Of a DNA stretch of 64,000 nt, positions 54,302-63,946 are shown piece after piece. Each line of letters starts with the position of its first letter. Position 1 is the stretch's first letter. A program made the position numbers and the translations under genes. The DNA is from Clostridium bovifaecis (lineage in GTDB: Bacteria > Bacillota > Clostridia > Clostridiales > Clostridiaceae): contig CP046522.1 in the NCBI GenBank assembly GCA_009738435.1, forward strand, positions 2,511,249 through 2,575,248, in the 5' to 3' direction. The notes beneath the pieces were generated by a model. The model was not told the DNA's origin. It saw only the letters and a program-made list of their open reading frames with translations, and did not search any database.

Positions 54302-54877
54302 TTATACTAGGCCTGAGAAACCAAGGAACGCTATAGCCATTAATCCAGCAGTGATTAATGAAGCTGGCAGTCCCTTAATTGCTTCTGGCATTTTATCGTT
54401 TGCTTCCATTCTTTCTCTAAGACCTGCAAGTATGATAATTGCAAGCATCCATCCTAGACCTGAAGCAACACCAAATATTAATGATTCAAGTAAGTTAAAT
54501 TTTTCGTTCATGTTGATGATAACCGCACCAAGTATAGCACAGTTTGTAGTTATAAGTGGTAGATATATTCCAAGCGCTTTATAAAGCTCTGGCATCGTCT
54601 TTTTAAGAACCATTTCAACGAATTGAACTAGTGCAGCAATAACTAGGATAAATGCTATTGTATACATATATTCAATTCCTAATGGAACAAGTATTAACTT
54701 AAATACTATATAAGATATTACTGATGCTAGTCCCATAACAAAGGTAACTGCAGCACCCATACCCTTAGCTGTTTCTATTTTCTTAGAAACTCCTAAAAAG
54801 GCACAGATACCAAGGAATCTAGATAGTACCATGTTACTAACTAACAGAGCAGAAAGTATTAACGTAAATATTTTCAT
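54302..54877 (-). CDS. rnfA: RnfA, membrane subunit of the Rnf complex
   Basis: 191 residues with six membrane helices; starts MKIFTLILSALLVSNMVLSRFLGICAFLGVSKK, where the Cys in the GICAFLG loop takes part in the membrane-embedded iron-sulphur site with RnfE. Homologous to RnfE with inverted topology. Ion translocation across the cytoplasmic membrane is coupled here. Confidence 0.97.
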   Translation of the reverse strand: MKIFTLILSALLVSNMVLSRFLGICAFLGVSKKIETAKGMGAAVTFVMGLASVISYIVFKLILVPLGIEYMYTIAFILVIAALVQFVEMVLKKTMPELYKALGIYLPLITTNCAILGAVIINMNEKFNLLESLIFGVASGLGWMLAIIILAGLRERMEANDKMPEAIKGLPASLITAGLMAIAFLGFSGLV

Positions 54878-54899
54878 TATCTATTCACCCTTCTTTCCT

Positions 54900-55505
54900 C
54901 TATTTTGCCTTCTTCTTATTAATATTTCTTTGATTAAGAAGTGCCATCATTATTCCAAGAGTAATGAAAGCTCCTGGTGCTAGGACAAATATTAGTGCTG
55001 GATCAACTGCCTTTGGCATAATTTGTGCTCCAAATAGTTTACCAGTTCCTAATAATTCTCTTACCATACCGATAACTGTTAATGATAAAGTAAATCCTAG
55101 TCCCATTCCAAGACCATCAAAAATAGAAGGTATAGGTGTATTCTTTGAAGCATACGCTTCTGCACGTCCTAAGATAACGCAGTTAACAACTATAAGTGGT
55201 ATAAATATACCTAGTGACTTATTTAATGCTGGTACGAAACCTGCTAATAAGAATTGAAGTAATGTAACGAAACCAGCTATAACAACTATAAACCCTGGAA
55301 TACGAACCTTATCTGGAATAACGTTTCTTAATAGGGATATAACAAAGTTAGCTCCCATTAAAACTACTGTTGATGCAAGACCCATTCCTATACCATTTAT
55401 AGCACTTGAAGTTACAGCTAGGGTAGGACACATTGCAAGAACTTGCACAAATATTGTATTTTCTGTAAATATCCCATTTTTTAATCTTTCAATTAAAACA
55501 CCCAT
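54900..55505 (-). CDS. rnfE: RnfE, membrane subunit of the Rnf complex
   Basis: 201 residues with six membrane helices, with IFVQVLAMCPTLAVTSSAINGIGMGLA (membrane Cys), LQFLLAGFVPALNKSLGIFIPLIVVNC and the FDGLGMGLGFTLSLTVIGMVRELLGTGKLFG block. The ATG overlaps the rnfG stop by one base, indicating translational coupling. Confidence 0.97.
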   Translation of the reverse strand: MGVLIERLKNGIFTENTIFVQVLAMCPTLAVTSSAINGIGMGLASTVVLMGANFVISLLRNVIPDKVRIPGFIVVIAGFVTLLQFLLAGFVPALNKSLGIFIPLIVVNCVILGRAEAYASKNTPIPSIFDGLGMGLGFTLSLTVIGMVRELLGTGKLFGAQIMPKAVDPALIFVLAPGAFITLGIMMALLNQRNINKKKAK

Positions 55506-56095
55506 TATTTTTGGCCTCCCTTCAATTCTTTGTTATAGAAATCTATTGCATCATTAACTCCCTTTGTAACAGCATTAGATGTAATAGTCGCTCCTGTTAT
55601 TGCTTGAATTTGGTTATCTCCTGATGGAGCTGTCTTTACAACTTGTAGAGGTTGTGCTATTGGCTTTCCTTTATATTGTCCAGAGAACTCTGGATTTGGT
55701 GCATTCGCTCCAAGGCCTGGAGTTTCACTGTGAGTAAGGATTTTTATACCTTCTACTTTACCTTCGTTAGAAATACCAACCATCATGTCGATAAGTCCAG
55801 CATATCCCTTAGGTGCTACCTTTATAGCATAACCTGTTACGTCACTGCCTTTCTTACCTTCATTAACTTCTTTAACTATGCTTCCATCTGGTAATGTTAT
55901 TTCTTTTAAGTTAAATGACTCTGCAATTGGTAAAACTTCTTTCATAGCTGCATCATTTTCCATCTTTTGCTGCTTAGCGATAGGTTCCAATGTAATTTTA
56001 TGAGCAAAGCCCAAAACAAGTCCTGCAATAGCAGTAATTATTAAAAGTCTTAATCCTAGACTAAATATTTCTTTGTTTCCAGTTTGGTTATCCAT
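55505..56095 (-). CDS. rnfG: RnfG, covalent-FMN subunit of the Rnf complex
   Basis: 196 residues: one N-terminal membrane helix (LRLLIITAIAGLVLGFAHKI) and an extracytoplasmic FMN-binding domain. The flavinylation motif is IQAITGATITSNAVTKGV, in which the Thr of SGAT-type motifs carries FMN. The gene overlaps rnfE and abuts rnfD. Confidence 0.97.
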   Translation of the reverse strand: MDNQTGNKEIFSLGLRLLIITAIAGLVLGFAHKITLEPIAKQQKMENDAAMKEVLPIAESFNLKEITLPDGSIVKEVNEGKKGSDVTGYAIKVAPKGYAGLIDMMVGISNEGKVEGIKILTHSETPGLGANAPNPEFSGQYKGKPIAQPLQVVKTAPSGDNQIQAITGATITSNAVTKGVNDAIDFYNKELKGGQK

Positions 56096-57040
56096 CTATT
56101 TCGCCTCCCCAGTTCCAAATACTCTTGGCTTAAACTTTCTGTCTATTAGAGGAACTATTAAGTTCATAATAAGAATTGAGTAAGAAACACCTTCAGGATA
56201 TCCACCAAATTGACGAATAACTGATGTTAAGATACCACATCCTAAAGCGAATACTATTTGTCCCTTTGTTGTCATTGGAGAAGTTGTGTAATCTGTTGCC
56301 ATGAATATTGCACCAAGCATTAATCCACCGGCCATGATTTCATATACTCCACCAAGTGGGCTTCTTCCCATTATCATTCCAAGTACAAATACTGTTCCAA
56401 TATAAACTACTGGTATATGCCAAGTTATAACTCTTCTATATAGAAGATAAGCAAATCCTATTAGTAATGCTAAAGCTGAAGTTTCACCAATACATCCCCC
56501 AACTTGTCCTAAGAACGCTTGGCTAATGCTTGGAAGAGTTGCTCCTGTTGCTTCTGCTCCTTTTAATATAGCAAGAGGTGTAGCTCCTGTAACTCCATCT
56601 ACTGGATTTGTCCATGTTGTCATAGCGACTGGATAAGAAGCAAGTAAAAATGCTCTTCCTGCAAGCGCTGGGTTAACTATATTTTGTCCAATTCCTCCAA
56701 ATAATGCTTTAACAACTACCATTGTGAATACTGATCCTACAACAACCATCCATAATGGTAATGTTGGTGGAACGTTAAATGCAAGTAAAAGTCCTGTTAC
56801 AACTGCACTTAAATCTTTTGTTGTATTTGGAGATTTAGTAGCCTTGCACCATACCAATTCTGAAGCCACGCAAGCTATAACTGCTGTAAGAACTACTAAA
56901 AATGCATTAAGCTTGAAATAATAAATTCCTGCTGCTGTAGCTGGTAATAATGCAATAATAACATCTCTCATAATTGACTGAACTGAGTTGTTGTCACGAA
57001 TATGAGGAGATGATGACACTGTATACATTGTTTCAGCCAT
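56096..57040 (-). CDS. rnfD: RnfD, membrane flavoprotein subunit of the Rnf complex
   Basis: 314 residues, about ten membrane helices, NqrB/RnfD family. FMN attachment motif DGVTGATPLAIL; also GGIGQNIVNPALAGRAF and SPLGGVYEIMAGGLMLGAIFMATDYTTSP. It passes electrons between RnfG and the membrane clusters. Confidence 0.97.
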   Translation of the reverse strand: MAETMYTVSSSPHIRDNNSVQSIMRDVIIALLPATAAGIYYFKLNAFLVVLTAVIACVASELVWCKATKSPNTTKDLSAVVTGLLLAFNVPPTLPLWMVVVGSVFTMVVVKALFGGIGQNIVNPALAGRAFLLASYPVAMTTWTNPVDGVTGATPLAILKGAEATGATLPSISQAFLGQVGGCIGETSALALLIGFAYLLYRRVITWHIPVVYIGTVFVLGMIMGRSPLGGVYEIMAGGLMLGAIFMATDYTTSPMTTKGQIVFALGCGILTSVIRQFGGYPEGVSYSILIMNLIVPLIDRKFKPRVFGTGEAK

Positions 57041-57066
57041 TGTTTATTCACTCCTATTCACTCTAT

Positions 57067-58386
57067 TTATTTTTTTCTTTTATTTGCAAGTACTGTTCTC
57101 TTTGAAGTACGGATTGATTGAATTAAATGACGTTTTGCTGGACATACAAATGTACATGAACCACATTCGATACAGTCTAATCCATTAGCTCCTTCAAAAG
57201 CCTCGTACTCATTTCTTCTTCCAAGTGAATCAAGTGTTGATGGTATTAAGAACATTGGGCATGCTTGAACACATTTTCCACATCTGATACAGCTTGATTC
57301 TTCTGGTAGTACTGCTTGTTTTGATGTTAAGCAAAGTATTCCTGATGATCCTTTTGTAGTTGGTACATCTAAAGTAGATATAGCCATACCCATCATTGGT
57401 CCACCTGAAATTATCTTAACTGGATCTTCTTTAAATCCACCACAAGCTTCTACTAACTCTCTGTAAGACATACCTAATCTTATTCTTACATTTTTAGGTT
57501 CTTTAACAGCTTCTCCTGTTACTGTAACAACTCTTGATGTTGTAGGTCTTCCGTTAACAACAGCATTGTACACTTCTCTTACTGTATTAACGTTTTGAAC
57601 TATACATCCTGCATCTGCTGGAAGTTTTCCTGAAGGAACTTCTCTCTTAGTTACAGCATAAATCAATTGTTTTTCTGCACCTTGAGGGTACTTAGTTTTT
57701 AATGCTGCTACTTCTATATTTGGAATATCTTTTGTTGCTTCTCTCATTGCTTCGATAGCATTTTTCTTATTGTCTTCTATTCCAATGTAGCCTTTTGCTT
57801 CTGGGAACATGTGAAGTATTATCTTAAGACCTTCAACGATCATGTTTGTTTCTTCAAGCATTAATCTATGGTCACAAGTTAAATAAGGCTCGCACTCTGC
57901 ACCATTTAGTATGATTGCATCGATTTTCTTATCTGGCGGTGGAGCAAGCTTTACATTTGTTGGGAAAGTAGCTCCTCCCATACCAACTACACCAGCCTCT
58001 TTAACAAGAGCTACAATTTCTTCCTTTGTCATTTCTTTGTAGTCTTTTGGCTTTGGCATGTCGATTTCTTCGTATTGTCCATCATTTTCAACTATTACTG
58101 CTAGTGATTTTCCACCACCTGCTGTAGGTACTTGTTTAACATCTTTAACTGTACCTGATACGCTGCTGTGGATATTTGCAGATATAAATCCATTAGCTTG
58201 ACCTATTTTTTGTCCTACTAATACTCTGTCACCTTTTTTTACTAAGCACTCTGCTGGTGCTCCTATATGTTGAGACATAGGGAACACTAAAAGCTCTTTT
58301 GGTTCTAAGTCTTCTATAGGCTTATTTTCAGTAAGATACTTACCATGAGGTGGGTGCACACCCCTTTTAAAAGTTAAAAGTTCCAT
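57067..58386 (-). CDS. rnfC: RnfC, NADH-binding subunit of the Rnf complex
   Basis: 439 residues. N-terminal barrel-sandwich/SLBB parts, the NADH/FMN region VGMGGATFPTNVKLAPP and two 4Fe-4S motifs, CIRCGKCVQACPMFLIP and CIECGSCTFVCPAKRHLI. It reduces NAD with electrons from ferredoxin via the complex, or the reverse. First gene of the operon. Confidence 0.97.
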   Translation of the reverse strand: MELLTFKRGVHPPHGKYLTENKPIEDLEPKELLVFPMSQHIGAPAECLVKKGDRVLVGQKIGQANGFISANIHSSVSGTVKDVKQVPTAGGGKSLAVIVENDGQYEEIDMPKPKDYKEMTKEEIVALVKEAGVVGMGGATFPTNVKLAPPPDKKIDAIILNGAECEPYLTCDHRLMLEETNMIVEGLKIILHMFPEAKGYIGIEDNKKNAIEAMREATKDIPNIEVAALKTKYPQGAEKQLIYAVTKREVPSGKLPADAGCIVQNVNTVREVYNAVVNGRPTTSRVVTVTGEAVKEPKNVRIRLGMSYRELVEACGGFKEDPVKIISGGPMMGMAISTLDVPTTKGSSGILCLTSKQAVLPEESSCIRCGKCVQACPMFLIPSTLDSLGRRNEYEAFEGANGLDCIECGSCTFVCPAKRHLIQSIRTSKRTVLANKRKK

Positions 58387-59231
58387 ATTAATCCTCCCTT
58401 TACTTGAAAGTACACGCTGAATCTTCAGCAGTGCGTAAAATTTGTATAGGAATTTAAAATTCTTTATATATTTATATTAAAAATTTAAATTTTGTAAATT
58501 TAAACTTTTATAATATACTGATTTAGGTTGCTTGAACTTAGCAGTAAATAAACCTAATATTATTTAATATTATTTAGCAGCCCTATAATCAACTGTAACT
58601 ATCATAGTTATTAATTTGTCAAGTTGTGCTAACTAAAGTTTATAATACTACATATTCAAGTTTATTAGAAACTGCTTTAGAATAATTTAACAATGTAGTA
58701 CAATGTCAATCGATTTCATGTATACAATTACATAAGCATTTTTACAGCAAATAAACAACTACATACACATATATAATACCACAATATATCCTATTTGTGT
58801 TACCATAATCGATAATTTTGACATTTTTTTTGCAATTTTCTTATCAAACTTTAGTGGGAAGTAATCCATATAATGCTTTAAAACATAAAATAATGCGTAT
58901 TATGATTTATTTGTTCATTCTTCTACATATTTCTGCAGCGAATCACTACGTTTCTGATTGTGGTCTAAGGAAATCTTTATAATTTTATAGCATCATGTCT
59001 AATTTCAAAAAAGTTTTGTTAAATATTTGACTCATATATAATATCACAATAAATGAACTTTTTATTAATTGACACAATATTAAAATAAATTAAATTTATT
59101 TTCTTCCCATAAATCTATCAAATGATTATCTTAGCCCCCTTCTAATTATACAAACTTATACATGAAAATCAACACGAAAAAGCAGTAGTTACAAGAAATA
59201 TTTTCATAACTACTCTCTACATAGTTAACTT
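58387..59231. other. Long leader region upstream of rnfC
   Basis: About 845 bases without a recognisable gene on either strand. A small stem-loop (GCTGA-ATCT-TCAGC, 58414-58427) lies close to the rnfC start. TGTCAA hexamers (minus-strand TTGACA) occur at 58617 and near 58703, but neither has a good -10 element at 17 bases. No known riboswitch signature was seen. Confidence 0.5.
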
Positions 59232-59234
59232 TTA

Positions 59235-59279
59235 GGGACGGTTCTCAACTTTTCTTAGATAAAAGTTGAGAACCGTCCC
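59235..59279. repeat. REP palindrome 3
   Basis: Perfect 19-bp arms GGGACGGTTCTCAACTTTT (59235-59253) and its complement (59261-59279), 7-base loop. It directly abuts the manA stop codon, whose TAG reads from 59282 to 59280. Confidence 0.88.
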
Positions 59280-60266
59280 CTATTTTTTTACTTCTGATAA
59301 AATTTGTTCTTCAACTTTTTGCATATCAGGAACATAGCTTTTTAAGAGCTTCATTTTTCCATTGAGAGTATACTCACCTAAAAAAGCTGGAATTAAAATG
59401 CTGTCCCCTCTTTTAATGTTTATGTTGTTAACTATACCATTAGAATAAATTATCTCTCCTTCTCCATCTACACAGGTAAATATAAAAAATCTTTCTTTAT
59501 CACTCTTTTCTTTAGCCATGTTCTGTATATTATATAGCTCTAGAGAAAATTCCCTGCATAGGCATAAATAAGTTTTGCTGTATCCTTCTTTTGTAGCTAT
59601 AAGTCCTTTACTTTCTTCCCCTTTTAAACTTAAATCTATTACATCCAGTGCCTTATTTACATGTAACTCTCTACCTCTGTTATAGTCATATACTCTATAG
59701 GTAGTATCGCTATTTTGCTGTATTTCAGCTATTACTATACCTCTCCCTATAGCATGAATTAATCCACTTTTCACAAAGTATACCTGTCCTTTTTTTACTG
59801 AAATCTCGTTTATATGTTCTTCAAGTGTCCCATTTTCTATTGCAGCTTTCATTTCTTCCTTTGTATAAATGCTTTTAGTCCCCAAGATTAGTTTTGATTC
59901 CTCATTTGCATCTAGTATATACCATACTTCTGTTTTACCAAACTCTCCTTCTATTCTTAAATATTCATCATTGGGATGCACTTGAATAGAAAGCTTATCA
60001 CTTGCATCTATAAGTTTTATGAGAAGCGGAAATTTATCTTCATAAATTTTTGTGCCTATAAGCTTTTCTCCTTGAAGTTTGATTAAGTCATCTAGTCTTG
60101 TTCCTTTATAGTCTCCATTTAAAACTACGCTGGTACCATTTAGGTGACAAGCTACATCCCAGCTTTCTCCTATGTTTCCTTCTGGTAGATTATCTCTAAA
60201 CTTTTCTAGATTTCTCCCACCCCATACTTTTTCATAATACAAATTCTCAAACTTCAACGGATACAC
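59280..60266 (-). CDS. manA: Class I mannose-6-phosphate isomerase
   Basis: 328 residues, the short Firmicutes form. Zinc ligands: Gln and His in SIQVHPNDEYL, Glu in GKTEVWYI, His in GLIHAIGRG. C-terminal cupin-like half. Interconverts mannose-6-phosphate and fructose-6-phosphate in the cytoplasm. Single gene with SD GGAGGT. The REP palindrome lies at its 3' end. Confidence 0.94.
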   Translation of the reverse strand: MYPLKFENLYYEKVWGGRNLEKFRDNLPEGNIGESWDVACHLNGTSVVLNGDYKGTRLDDLIKLQGEKLIGTKIYEDKFPLLIKLIDASDKLSIQVHPNDEYLRIEGEFGKTEVWYILDANEESKLILGTKSIYTKEEMKAAIENGTLEEHINEISVKKGQVYFVKSGLIHAIGRGIVIAEIQQNSDTTYRVYDYNRGRELHVNKALDVIDLSLKGEESKGLIATKEGYSKTYLCLCREFSLELYNIQNMAKEKSDKERFFIFTCVDGEGEIIYSNGIVNNINIKRGDSILIPAFLGEYTLNGKMKLLKSYVPDMQKVEEQILSEVKK

Positions 60267-60652
60267 TAATGTTTACCTCCTTAGCAAAAAATTTTTGAAG
60301 GATTTGCTCTGCATTAATTTAAACCTTTAATAAAATTCGGTCAATTAGTATAGCTTATATATGAATAAATATTATATGTTCTATAATTTTGAATGTTGTC
60401 CATCATTAAATTTCATGGATGCATTATTTCCAAGCATTCCTTATAAATACTCATCAAATTTGCATTAAATCTCTTATTTTAGAAGTATAGGCTTAAAATA
60501 TCTATAAACTTTTAAAAACGCGCTTTGTGGCTTATACATATTTATGCTACTATTAAGGCGGAATAGAAGATATTTCATTAAATTGTTAAATAAATAAGAT
60601 TGCATATTCAATAAAAATGCTATTTTAAATATATTATAAGAGGAGAATTTTT
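60267..60652. other. Intergenic region between divergent manA and yitT-type genes
   Basis: About 386 AT-rich bases with no gene, no repeat and no recognised RNA motif; it must carry the two divergent promoters. Confidence 0.5.
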
Positions 60653-61499
60653 ATGAATAAGTTATATAAAGAAGTAGGATTATTGGTTATAGGCTGTTTA
60701 TTATTTTCACTTTATGTTTCTGTATTTTTAGTACCCAATAAAATCGGTACAGGAGGAATAACAGGAATTTCTCTTGGCTTAAATCATGTATTTAATCTTC
60801 CTATAGGTCTTACAACTCTTCTCCTCAACATTCCTCTCTTTATATTTGGTTATAATTTATTAGGCAAAGCTTTCGCCTTTAAAAGTGGTGCTGTGGTTAT
60901 AAGCTCTTCCTTTCTCATAGATTTTATAAACTCAAGCTTTAACTTTAAACCAATTGGAGATACTTTAACTGCTACCATATTTGCTGGAGTTATTTCTGGT
61001 GTTGGTATGGCATTGCTATTTATGTCAGGAGCCTCAACTGGCGGACTTGATATATCGGGCAAGATAATAAAAAATAGACTTCCAAACTTGCAGCTTCCAA
61101 AAATTTTATTAGCGCAGGATGTTATGATATATATTTATTGCTTTAACTCTCGGTACCCGTTCTGTTATGTATGCCCTAATAATGAGCTTTATAAGATCGA
61201 AAACTATGGATGCAGTCCAAGAAGGAATAGCTTCTTCAAGACAGTGCATTATAATTTGCGAGAATCCCAACGCTATTATAGATGCTATAACTAAAGAACT
61301 TGGAAGAGGAGTGACCCTCTTAAATGCACAAGGTTGCTATTCTCATACAGATAAGAAATTTATATATGTAGTTATTCAAAAGGTTCAGCTAAATACTTTA
61401 AAACATATAGTTAGCACGATTGATCCTAGAGCTTTTGTAACCGTATCTTCCGTAAATGACATTCAAGGTAACTTTAAACAAAAGTCTTTATCAATATAA
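60653..61499 (+). pseudogene. YitT-family membrane protein, frame broken in a TA-rich tract
   Basis: The first frame gives the membrane part (GTGGITGISLGLNHVFNLPIG, MALLFMSGASTGGLDISGKII) up to QDVMIYI near 61130. The second frame then continues IALTLGTRSVMYALIMSFIRSKTMDAVQEGIASSRQCIIICENPNAIIDAITKELGRGVTLLNAQGCY, the DUF2179 part, to 61499. The shift lies in GATATATATTTATTG; one more TA unit or one T less would join the halves to about 280 residues. Either inactivated, phase-variable or misread. Function of YitT proteins is unknown. Confidence 0.82.
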
Positions 61500-61504
61500 A
61501 ATCA

Positions 61505-61563
61505 GGGACGGTTCTCAAATTTTAGGACACTTTAAATTGTTCTCTAGGACAGTTCTCAAGTTT
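61505..61563. repeat. REP sequence 4 (degenerate, two copies)
   Basis: GGGACGGTTCTCAAATTTT (61505-61523) followed by GGACAGTTCTCAAGTTT (61547-61563) in the same direction, with the inverse arm eroded (AATTGTTCTCTAGG). It starts five bases after the yitT-type stop. Confidence 0.75.
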
Positions 61564-61603
61564 CCCTTAAATTTTAAGTAAGTTTTAATACCAAAAAATC
61601 ATA

Positions 61604-61655
61604 AAAAACAAAGATTAGGGTATATCGAATTTTTTACACCTTAATCTTTGTTTTT
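61604..61655. terminator. Bidirectional terminator between yitT-type and YdcF-type genes
   Basis: AAAAACAAAGATTAGGG (from 61604) pairs with CCTTAATCTTTGTTTTT (61639-61655) with one mismatch; A- and T-runs on the two sides. The genes on either side are convergent. Confidence 0.8.
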
Positions 61656-61719
61656 ATTTTATAAATATAAAACCGTGATTTACATTATTAAATTTTCTAC
61701 TACTTATCCTATCATCCAT

Positions 61720-62492
61720 TCATTTATCAAAAATGAATGAATTAATTACTGCAAGATATTCTCTTACATAGTAATTTGGTACTAGTACAATATGAAGCTT
61801 TGATGGCACTGTATATATATTGTTAAATCCCGCCCGTTCACCTAAAAACTTTGCTCTAAACATATGGAAGTTTGTTGTAACAACAGCTACTTTTAACTCA
61901 TTCCGTTTATCTATTCTATTTAAAACTTCTCTTGAATACTTGAAGTTTTCTGAAGTGCTCGTGGATCTCTCTTCCTTTATAATTTGATTTTTATCTATTC
62001 CGTTGCTTATTAAAAATCTTTCCATAGCTTCAGCTTCTGTTATATCCTCACCCGGTCCTTGTCCACCTGAAACAATTATCTTTGTACTTGGATACATCTT
62101 TAGATATTCAAGACTTCTATCCATTCTTTGGCTTAGAGTAAGAGACATCCTTTCTCCATGTAATCCTGCTCCTAATATGAGAAGATAATCACTTTCTCTC
62201 ATCTGTCTCTTATATCCATAATAAATTATAAAAGACTCAATAATTATAAACGAAATGCAGCCTGCTATAAAACAAATTAAAAACACTATCTTAACATTCT
62301 TATTTATATGTACTATATTTCTTTTTCCAAACTCCATGACTAACCCAAGACTTATAAACATAAGTCCTAGAGCAATCCAAAATAAGGAAAAACTTATTCT
62401 TGAACTGAAAAAACTCAAAACTACATAATATAGAAGGCTTAGTAAGCCTAGCAAAAAAATCTTTTTTGCTTTTTTGTATTTTCCATAGCCAT
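61720..62492 (-). CDS. YdcF/SanA-type (DUF218) membrane protein, start separated by a T7 run
   Basis: The DUF218 domain is clear: DYLLILGAGLHGERMSLTLSQRMDRSLEYLKMYPSTKIIVSGGQGPGEDITEAEAMERFLISNGI and AVVTTNFHMFRAKFLGERAG, with two or three N-terminal membrane helices. In the gene's frame the only starts are weak (TTG at 62454). A good SD (AAGGAG, 62507-62502) and ATG at 62492 exist one frame away and run MAMENTKKQKRFF into a stop; one more T in the T7 run (62453-62459) would join it to LLGLLSLLYYVV. Family members act in envelope or polysaccharide metabolism; role here unknown. Confidence 0.8.
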
Positions 62493-62721
62493 ATGATTCT
62501 TCTCCTTTTAACCTACCACAAGATCTTCTCTACACCTTGCGTCTGGTTATTTAATTCTAATTTATTTATATCTTACTTCAGTTATTTTTTATTTCTATAT
62601 AAATCATCTATTATCCTTTCTTTATCATCTCTTTTATACTATGTTGTAACTTTCCATGTTGTATTGTAATTTTATATACTAGATTACGCAAAATTTATTG
62701 AGAACTTATTGAGAACTTACT

Positions 62722-62736
62722 GGGGACGGTTCTTAA
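62722..62736 (+). repeat. REP half-site 5, left flank of the RAYT gene
   Basis: GGGGACGGTTCTTAA, 83 bases before the TTG start of the transposase gene. Preceded by a tandem ATTGAGAACTT (62697-62718). Its inverse lies at 63947-63961 beyond the gene. Confidence 0.8.
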
Positions 62737-62818
62737 TTATATCTATAATTTAATACCAATGATTAATTTATATTTTTATGTTAATAATTTAAATAAAATT
62801 ATTAAGGAAGTGTTTAAA

Positions 62819-63766
62819 TTGCCAAGAACATCTAGAGTTAAAAGAGAAACTGCTATCTACCACATCATGGCTCGAAGCATAAGCGAAGTTCAGTTGTTTA
62901 AAAGTATAGATGATAAAAATAAATTCCTATCATATATAAAGAAGTACAAAAACATATTTTCTTTTAGAGTATATGCCTTTTGTATTATGGATAATCATAT
63001 ACACTTATTAATCGACTCCAACGGTGCAGATATCAGTAAATTTATGCATAGTATTAATCAGTGTTATGCTCAGTATTACAATAGAAAATATAACAGAAAT
63101 GGCCACGTTTTCGGAGATAGATTTAAAAGCAAAATTGCTGATAGTGATTCTTCTATTATATGCATGTCCGCTTATATTCATAACAATCCAAAAGATATTA
63201 AGGGCTTTAAAAACTGCGTAGAAAACTATAAGTATTCAAGCTTAGGGATTTATCTTGGCAGACACAAAGATAACTTTAACCTTATAGATAAAGACTTTAT
63301 TCTTCAATACTTTAACCTAGATCCTATATTAGCAGTGAATCATTATTTTAAATTTATTAAATCACGCTCTAAAATTGATATAACGGATGCAGCTATCAAT
63401 GAGGTTGAAGCTTTAAACACTTCTACTGATTATAAGACCTATAAAGAACCTCTTATTCGGAATGTTGATCCACAACAGATTATAGAATTTGTATCCGATT
63501 CCTACAATTTTAAAGCCTTCGATATAAATATAAAATATAATCATAAATCATCAGAGTTTAGAGCTATTTGTGTTTTTTTAATGAGAAACCTATGCGACCT
63601 AAACTATTCTCAGATATGCAGTATACTAAGTAATTTAACTCTATCCTCTGTATCTCAGCTTTGCAGTAAGGGTTACAATATTGTTCATAATACCATAAAA
63701 TATAATAATATAATCGATAAATTTATAGGCAGTACCGATTACCATGCTAAAACAGAGTATTCTTAA
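62819..63766 (+). CDS. REP-associated tyrosine transposase (RAYT, Y1_Tnp family)
   Basis: 315 residues from a TTG at 62819 with AAGGAAG upstream, giving LPRTSRVKRETAIYHIMARS, the family N-terminus; an ATG at 62759 is in frame but lies before the SD. Core motifs: FCIMDNHIHLLI with the HUH metal pair, FGDRFKSK, and AYIHNNPKDIKGFKNCVENYKYSS with the catalytic Tyr. C-terminal helical domain of DnaA/Mga-like appearance. RAYTs nick DNA at REP sequences and are domesticated IS200/IS605-type transposases. Inverted REP half-sites flank it and palindromic copies lie within 22 kb. Confidence 0.9.
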   Translation: MPRTSRVKRETAIYHIMARSISEVQLFKSIDDKNKFLSYIKKYKNIFSFRVYAFCIMDNHIHLLIDSNGADISKFMHSINQCYAQYYNRKYNRNGHVFGDRFKSKIADSDSSIICMSAYIHNNPKDIKGFKNCVENYKYSSLGIYLGRHKDNFNLIDKDFILQYFNLDPILAVNHYFKFIKSRSKIDITDAAINEVEALNTSTDYKTYKEPLIRNVDPQQIIEFVSDSYNFKAFDINIKYNHKSSEFRAICVFLMRNLCDLNYSQICSILSNLTLSSVSQLCSKGYNIVHNTIKYNNIIDKFIGSTDYHAKTEYS

Positions 63767-63946
63767 TTGCAAAGTCATGCTAATTTTTTTAATCTTGACT
63801 ATTTAGAAGAGTACTGTGTAATCTCCCTATAGCCAAGCCTTCCAAGAGAAATCTTTAAATCAAACATATTTGCATAATCCTTAATATTCTGGTGATGTAT
63901 AATAACCTTTTAACTTTACTAATACATACTAATTTTTAATACATAT
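63767..63946. other. Right flank of the RAYT gene; possible gene tail on the minus strand
   Basis: On the minus strand 63906-63799 reads VIIHHQNIKDYANMFDLKISLGRLGYREITQYSSK and stop, without a start and preceded by a stop. It has a protein-like composition but I do not recognise it; it may be the 3' end of a gene cut by insertion of the REP/RAYT unit, or chance. Confidence 0.25.

Noticed and set aside
59011..59035. Rex operator before the rnf operon
   Set aside because: TTGTTAAATATTTGAC has only the left half of the Rex palindrome; the right half is not conserved. Mentioned only as a lead.
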